64,000 bases of DNA. Source: Rhizobium sp. Root1203 (GTDB lineage: Bacteria > Pseudomonadota > Alphaproteobacteria > Rhizobiales > Rhizobiaceae). The notes under the pieces were generated by a model. The model worked only from the letters and a program-made list of their open reading frames with translations, was not told the origin of the DNA and did not search any database. Where the stretch lies: the NCBI RefSeq assembly GCF_001424945.1, contig NZ_LMCW01000068.1, forward strand, positions 1,318 to 65,317, given 5' to 3'. Position numbers and translations under genes: made by a program. The stretch's first letter is position 1. Each line of letters begins with the position of its first letter. Below are positions 60,788-64,000 of this stretch, piece after piece.

Positions 60788-61243
60788 TTGATCCGCAAGG
60801 CGACAGAAAGCGACATCGCGCGCATAGTCGAAATTCGTAGCCGCGTCCGCGAAAACCGGCTCTCGGATCCATCCAGGGTCACGCTCGACGACATCCGCTG
60901 GTTCATCGCCAACCCCGGAATATTCGTGTGGGAGCAGGATGGTGATGTTTGCGGATTCGCCGCAGCCGATCCGCGCGACGGCTTCATCTGGGCTCTTTTC
61001 GTCGACGACGGTTACACCGGACGCGGTATCGGGCGCAGGCTGCTCGGGCGCGCCTGTTCCACATTAGAGGATGCGGGCTTTGTCCACATGCGGCTGACGA
61101 CCGATCCTGGAACAAGAGCCGAACGACTGTACCGCAAAGCCGGTTGGCAACTGATCGGCCACAGGGACAGTGAGCTGTTGTTTGAACTGACGATCGAGCA
61201 GCCTGCGTCGCATTCAGGACAGCGCCCATCAGACCCTGCTTGA
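60788..61243 (+). CDS. GNAT family N-acetyltransferase
   Basis: This 151-residue acetyltransferase has an IRKATESDIARIVEIRSRVR start, the acetyl-CoA loop DGYTGRGIGRRLLGRA and the final RLYRKAGWQLIG strand of the fold. The substrate is unknown. The start is TTG 60788 with ACGGAGCGG upstream. It lies 60 nt after the response regulator and may be transcribed with it. Confidence 0.85.
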   Translation: MIRKATESDIARIVEIRSRVRENRLSDPSRVTLDDIRWFIANPGIFVWEQDGDVCGFAAADPRDGFIWALFVDDGYTGRGIGRRLLGRACSTLEDAGFVHMRLTTDPGTRAERLYRKAGWQLIGHRDSELLFELTIEQPASHSGQRPSDPA

Positions 61244-61347
61244 AGTCTCGGACTTTACCGACCTTAGGTAGCCATTCTTAACGCCTCTCCCGTACAAAGG
61301 GGACGGCCTGACTAGGGCCTCGGGAGAAACGGACTTTACGGCGGGCG

Positions 61348-62541
61348 ATGAAGGACAGGCTTTACTATGTGGATCGTCTGAGGATCTTCGCCTTCGCGAT
61401 CCTCCTTGTCTACCACTCGTCGGCCGCGTTTCTGCCCGATATGAAGTGGTTGATCCAGAGCGAAAGGACCAGCGAAACGCTTTCGCTCATCGTTGATTTT
61501 CCGCGTGCCTGGAGGCTGGCGCTGCTGTTCTTCGTCTCCGGCATGGGCGTATCGTTTTCGTTCGGCTCCGGTGACGGCATCTCCTTCCTGCGCAAGCGGA
61601 CGGTTCGCTTGCTCGTTCCGCTGCTGTTCGCGATGGCGGTCATTGTGGTACCGCAGGTTTGGTATGAACGGATGTACGAGAACGGCTATGAAGGATCGCT
61701 GATCGATTTCTGGCTCACCCGCTACTTCACCGAGGGCCGCTATCCCAAGGGCAATTTCACCTGGGCGCATATGTGGTTTGTCGCCTATCTGTTTGTCATG
61801 TCGGTGGGCTGCTATCCGCTGTTTCGCTATCTGGCGCAGCCCGGAAACAAGCTGGCGATGTGGTTCGAACGCATGTCCAGAACCAACCTCATCTATTTGT
61901 TTTTCCTGCTGCCGCTTGTGCTCAACCTGGCACTGTCGCCGCTCTTTCCGCGGTTGACCACTGCACTCTACAACGACGGAGCCTGGTTTGCGGCATGGGC
62001 AAGCTGGTTCGGTCTGGGTTTCCTGATCGCCCGCCATCATCGCAGTTTGATAGAGGGCATCATCGCCCGGCGTTACCTCAGCGCAGCAATCGCACTCGCT
62101 ACGACGGTACTTCTATATCGCTACGCCTGGACGCTTCCGCGCGAGCAATCGATCGGCAGCTACGCCGACGATACGCCGCTTTTCAAGACCGGGATTTTCC
62201 TTCTGGCCTGGACGATGATTCTGACGCTTGTGGGCTTTGCCGCAGGCCATTTCAATCAGCCCAGCGGCCGGCTCGCTGCGCTCAATCGCCTGATTTTTCC
62301 GCTGTACATCGTCCACCAGACCGTGACGCTCGCGGCGCTCTACTACGTCCTGCCGCTCGAACTGTCCGCTATCGCCAGCTTTTTGATGGTGACAGCCGCG
62401 ACCGTACTGCTTTCAATTCTGTTCGCCGTCGCGGTGGACTTGCTACCCGGACCATGGCGCCTTCTGTTCGGATTAGCCGACAGCGGCGAGCGGCGACGCG
62501 CACCCGCGAGATCGTCAGGTACGATACGCAATCGCGCCTAG
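61348..62541 (+). CDS. Acyltransferase 3 family membrane protein
   Basis: This 397-residue inner membrane protein has about ten helices. The opening RLYYVDRLRIFAFAILLVYH contains the family Arg and His (the H of LVYH is the catalytic position in acyltransferase-3 enzymes such as OafB and OpgC). Members transfer acyl groups to sugars or glycans at the membrane. It stands alone. Its 3' end is convergent with the dehydrogenase gene, separated by 21 nt that include a short CCCTC/GAGGG hairpin. Confidence 0.87.
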   Translation: MKDRLYYVDRLRIFAFAILLVYHSSAAFLPDMKWLIQSERTSETLSLIVDFPRAWRLALLFFVSGMGVSFSFGSGDGISFLRKRTVRLLVPLLFAMAVIVVPQVWYERMYENGYEGSLIDFWLTRYFTEGRYPKGNFTWAHMWFVAYLFVMSVGCYPLFRYLAQPGNKLAMWFERMSRTNLIYLFFLLPLVLNLALSPLFPRLTTALYNDGAWFAAWASWFGLGFLIARHHRSLIEGIIARRYLSAAIALATTVLLYRYAWTLPREQSIGSYADDTPLFKTGIFLLAWTMILTLVGFAAGHFNQPSGRLAALNRLIFPLYIVHQTVTLAALYYVLPLELSAIASFLMVTAATVLLSILFAVAVDLLPGPWRLLFGLADSGERRRAPARSSGTIRNRA

Positions 62542-62562
62542 CCCTCTCGCGAACGAGGGATC

Positions 62563-63534
62563 TCAAGCCACGCGATCCGGCGGCTCTCTGCCCTCGAAGA
62601 ACGCAGCGACGTTGTCCACCACCTTCATGCCCATGGCGGTCCGGGTTTCCTCGGTTGCGCTGCCGAGATGCGGCAGGAGCACCACATTCTCCATGGCCCT
62701 CAACTTCTCCGGCACGTGCGGTTCTGCTTCATAGACGTCGAGGCCGGCGCCGCGAATGACACCCTGGTCCAGGGCCGAGATCAACGCCGCCTCATCGACG
62801 ACGTCGCCGCGCGCGGTATTGATCAGGAAAGCACCTGATTTCATCGTGGCGAATCGCGCCGCGTTCATCAGGTGTCTGTTGTCAGCTCCGCCCGGGCAAT
62901 GCAGCGATACGAAGTCGGATGCTGCGAGCACATCTTCGACAGCAGGCAGCTGACGGGCGCCATAGCGCGCTGCTTCCGCGGGATCGATTGGCGACCGGTT
63001 GTAGAAGACGACATCCATGCCGAAGCCGAAATGGCAGCGCCGGGCGAACGCCTTGCCGATACGGCCGAAGCCGATGATGCCGACCGTCTTGCCGGTGACC
63101 TTCGTCCCGATCATATGCATCGGGCACCACCCCTGCCATTGGCCGGCGCGCACCTGCCGCTCGCCCTCCCCACCGCGGCGCGCGACTGAAAGGAGCAGCA
63201 GCATGGCGATATCGGCCGTGCAATCGGTCAGCACGCCCGGCGTGTTGGTGACGGCGATGCCCCGCGCCTTCGCCGCTGCGACATCGATGTGATTGTAGCC
63301 GACGCCGAAATTGCCAAGAATCATCGCACGGATCGGATCGCCATCGAAGACGGAAGCGGGCAGCTTGTCGGACACGGTCGGCAGAACCGCATCGTAATCC
63401 CGCAATGCAGCCGCGATCGCATCGACCGCCATCGGACGATCCTCGTCGTTGAATTGGACATCGAAGCGCTGGGAAAGTGCGGACTCGACCGCGGCGGGCC
63501 AGCGCCGGGTCAGGAGAAGCGTCGGGCGGGACAT
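62563..63534 (-). CDS. D-2-hydroxyacid dehydrogenase (glyoxylate/hydroxypyruvate reductase type)
   Basis: This 323-residue NAD(P)-dependent enzyme has the Rossmann motif GKTVGIIGFGRIGKAFARRC. The catalytic residues are Arg in INTARGDVVDEAALISAL, Glu in YEAEPHVPEKL and His in LLPHLGSATEETR. It probably reduces glyoxylate or hydroxypyruvate. The start is ATG 63534 (MSRPTLLLTRRW), the usual N-terminus; the longer frame runs into the neighbouring terminator. Confidence 0.9.
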   Translation of the reverse strand: MSRPTLLLTRRWPAAVESALSQRFDVQFNDEDRPMAVDAIAAALRDYDAVLPTVSDKLPASVFDGDPIRAMILGNFGVGYNHIDVAAAKARGIAVTNTPGVLTDCTADIAMLLLLSVARRGGEGERQVRAGQWQGWCPMHMIGTKVTGKTVGIIGFGRIGKAFARRCHFGFGMDVVFYNRSPIDPAEAARYGARQLPAVEDVLAASDFVSLHCPGGADNRHLMNAARFATMKSGAFLINTARGDVVDEAALISALDQGVIRGAGLDVYEAEPHVPEKLRAMENVVLLPHLGSATEETRTAMGMKVVDNVAAFFEGREPPDRVA

Positions 63535-63614
63535 GGCAATTCCGTATCTGTTGGGTGAGCCGGGACGATGCTGCAACTGCAGCTGGCTGGCAAGGGACGT
63601 CAAAAGCGATCCCC

Positions 63615-63648
63615 CGAAAAAAGAAGCCCGGCACAAGTGCCGGGCTTC
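63615..63648 (-). terminator. Rho-independent terminator of the livK-type gene
   Basis: GAAGCCCGGCAC (63623-63634) pairs perfectly with GTGCCGGGCTTC (63637-63648). On the minus strand it is followed by TTTTTT, 24 nt after the livK-type stop. Confidence 0.9.
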
Positions 63649-63671
63649 GATACTGGTCAGAGGCTAGGCTC

Positions 63672-64000
63672 TTACTTGGCTTCCTGCGGGAAGTAGCTGA
63701 ACTTGCCGTCCGGGCCCTTCTTCCACTCGTACATGATGTAGCCAGGGATCTTCGGATCGCCCTTTTCGTCGAACGAGATTTCGCCGAGAACGGTCTTGAA
63801 CGGACCCTTTGCCTTCATCGCGGCAGCGACGGCTTCAGCGTCGGTCGAAGCAGCTGCCTTGGCAGCTTCAGCGATCGTCTGCATCGCAGCGTAGGAATAC
63901 AGCGTGTAGGCTTCCGGGTTGAAGCCGGCAGCCTTGAACTTGGCAACGAGGTCCTTGTTGTCAGGATTCAGTGTCGGATCGGGGCCGAACGTGTTCAGGG
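63672..64000 (-). CDS. Branched-chain amino acid ABC transporter binding protein (LivK/LivJ type), C-terminal part
   Basis: The last 109 codons of a periplasmic type I binding protein are present; the start is beyond the window. The visible part reads NPDNKDLVAKFKAAGFNPEA, YTLYSYAAMQTIAEAAKAA and GEISFDEKGDPKIPGYIMYE, the standard C-terminal lobe of LivK. It ends with YFPQEAK, and a strong terminator follows. The ligand, probably Leu/Ile/Val, cannot be confirmed from this portion. Confidence 0.85.
   Translation of the reverse strand, partial: LNTFGPDPTLNPDNKDLVAKFKAAGFNPEAYTLYSYAAMQTIAEAAKAAASTDAEAVAAAMKAKGPFKTVLGEISFDEKGDPKIPGYIMYEWKKGPDGKFSYFPQEAK

Noticed and set aside
1..64000. tRNA, rRNA, CRISPR, insertion sequence, phage or plasmid-transfer genes
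   Set aside because: I looked for cloverleaf-like elements, regular repeats, transposase or integrase motifs and terminal repeats and saw none.

Overview
The window is a GC-rich chromosomal segment of an alphaproteobacterium, almost certainly a Rhizobiaceae member (Rhizobium/Sinorhizobium/Agrobacterium group). The evidence is the PhyR-NepR-EcfG general stress locus, the hemP-hmuSTUV heme uptake operon with TGA-N9-TCA iron boxes, interleaved urease and urtABCDE loci, and a RIME-type rhizobial intergenic palindrome. I see no rRNA, tRNA, CRISPR array, insertion sequence or prophage. Genes are densely packed and mostly in operons, so this reads as core or stable accessory chromosome.

Layout. 1-3985: an outer-membrane-factor tail, a VOC protein, a small protein, an AspH/LpxO-type hydroxylase, a TetR-SMR efflux pair with an operator inside its promoter, a truncated hemoglobin and a DUF423 protein. 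3986-11093: iron and heme block, with an IsdG-type heme monooxygenase operon, tonB, a secreted protein, then hemP-hmuSTUV. 11100-15235: general stress response block, with two stress membrane proteins, ecfG-nepR divergent from phyR, and a sensor kinase. Four sites fit GGAAC-N16/17-CGTT exactly, and one of these drives a putative small RNA (15075-15204, minus strand). 15473-31298: reductive pyrimidine catabolism (preTA, hydA, a ureidopropionase-type amidase, a TetR/RutR-like regulator, an ABC importer), interrupted by a GlxA-type regulator, a rhodanese and a bphO-bphP red-light sensor. 31705-36203: RND efflux pair. 36260-37036: a Crp/Fnr regulator with a perfect anaerobox. 37050-42643: a Fe/phosphonate-type ABC importer with a histidine phosphatase and an RpiR regulator with repeated operators. 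42657-50325: urease genes ureDABCEFG with extra genes threaded between them. 50494-56219: urtABCDE urea ABC transporter. 56437-60727: a nucleobase-permease/hybrid-kinase fusion and its LuxR-type response regulator, divergent from urtA. 60788-64000: GNAT, acyltransferase, hydroxyacid dehydrogenase and the end of a livK-type gene.

How the genes work together. Much of the window handles nitrogen from nucleobases and urea: pyrimidine import and breakdown, urea import and urease, and a transporter-like sensor kinase that may detect a related ureide or nucleobase. The most noteworthy candidates for undescribed biology are (1) the stress-sigma-controlled small RNA at 15075-15204, (2) the NCS1-permease hybrid kinase/LuxR pair with a 16-bp inverted repeat between it and urtA, and (3) a GT29/sialyltransferase-like protein and a diguanylate cyclase inside the urease operon.
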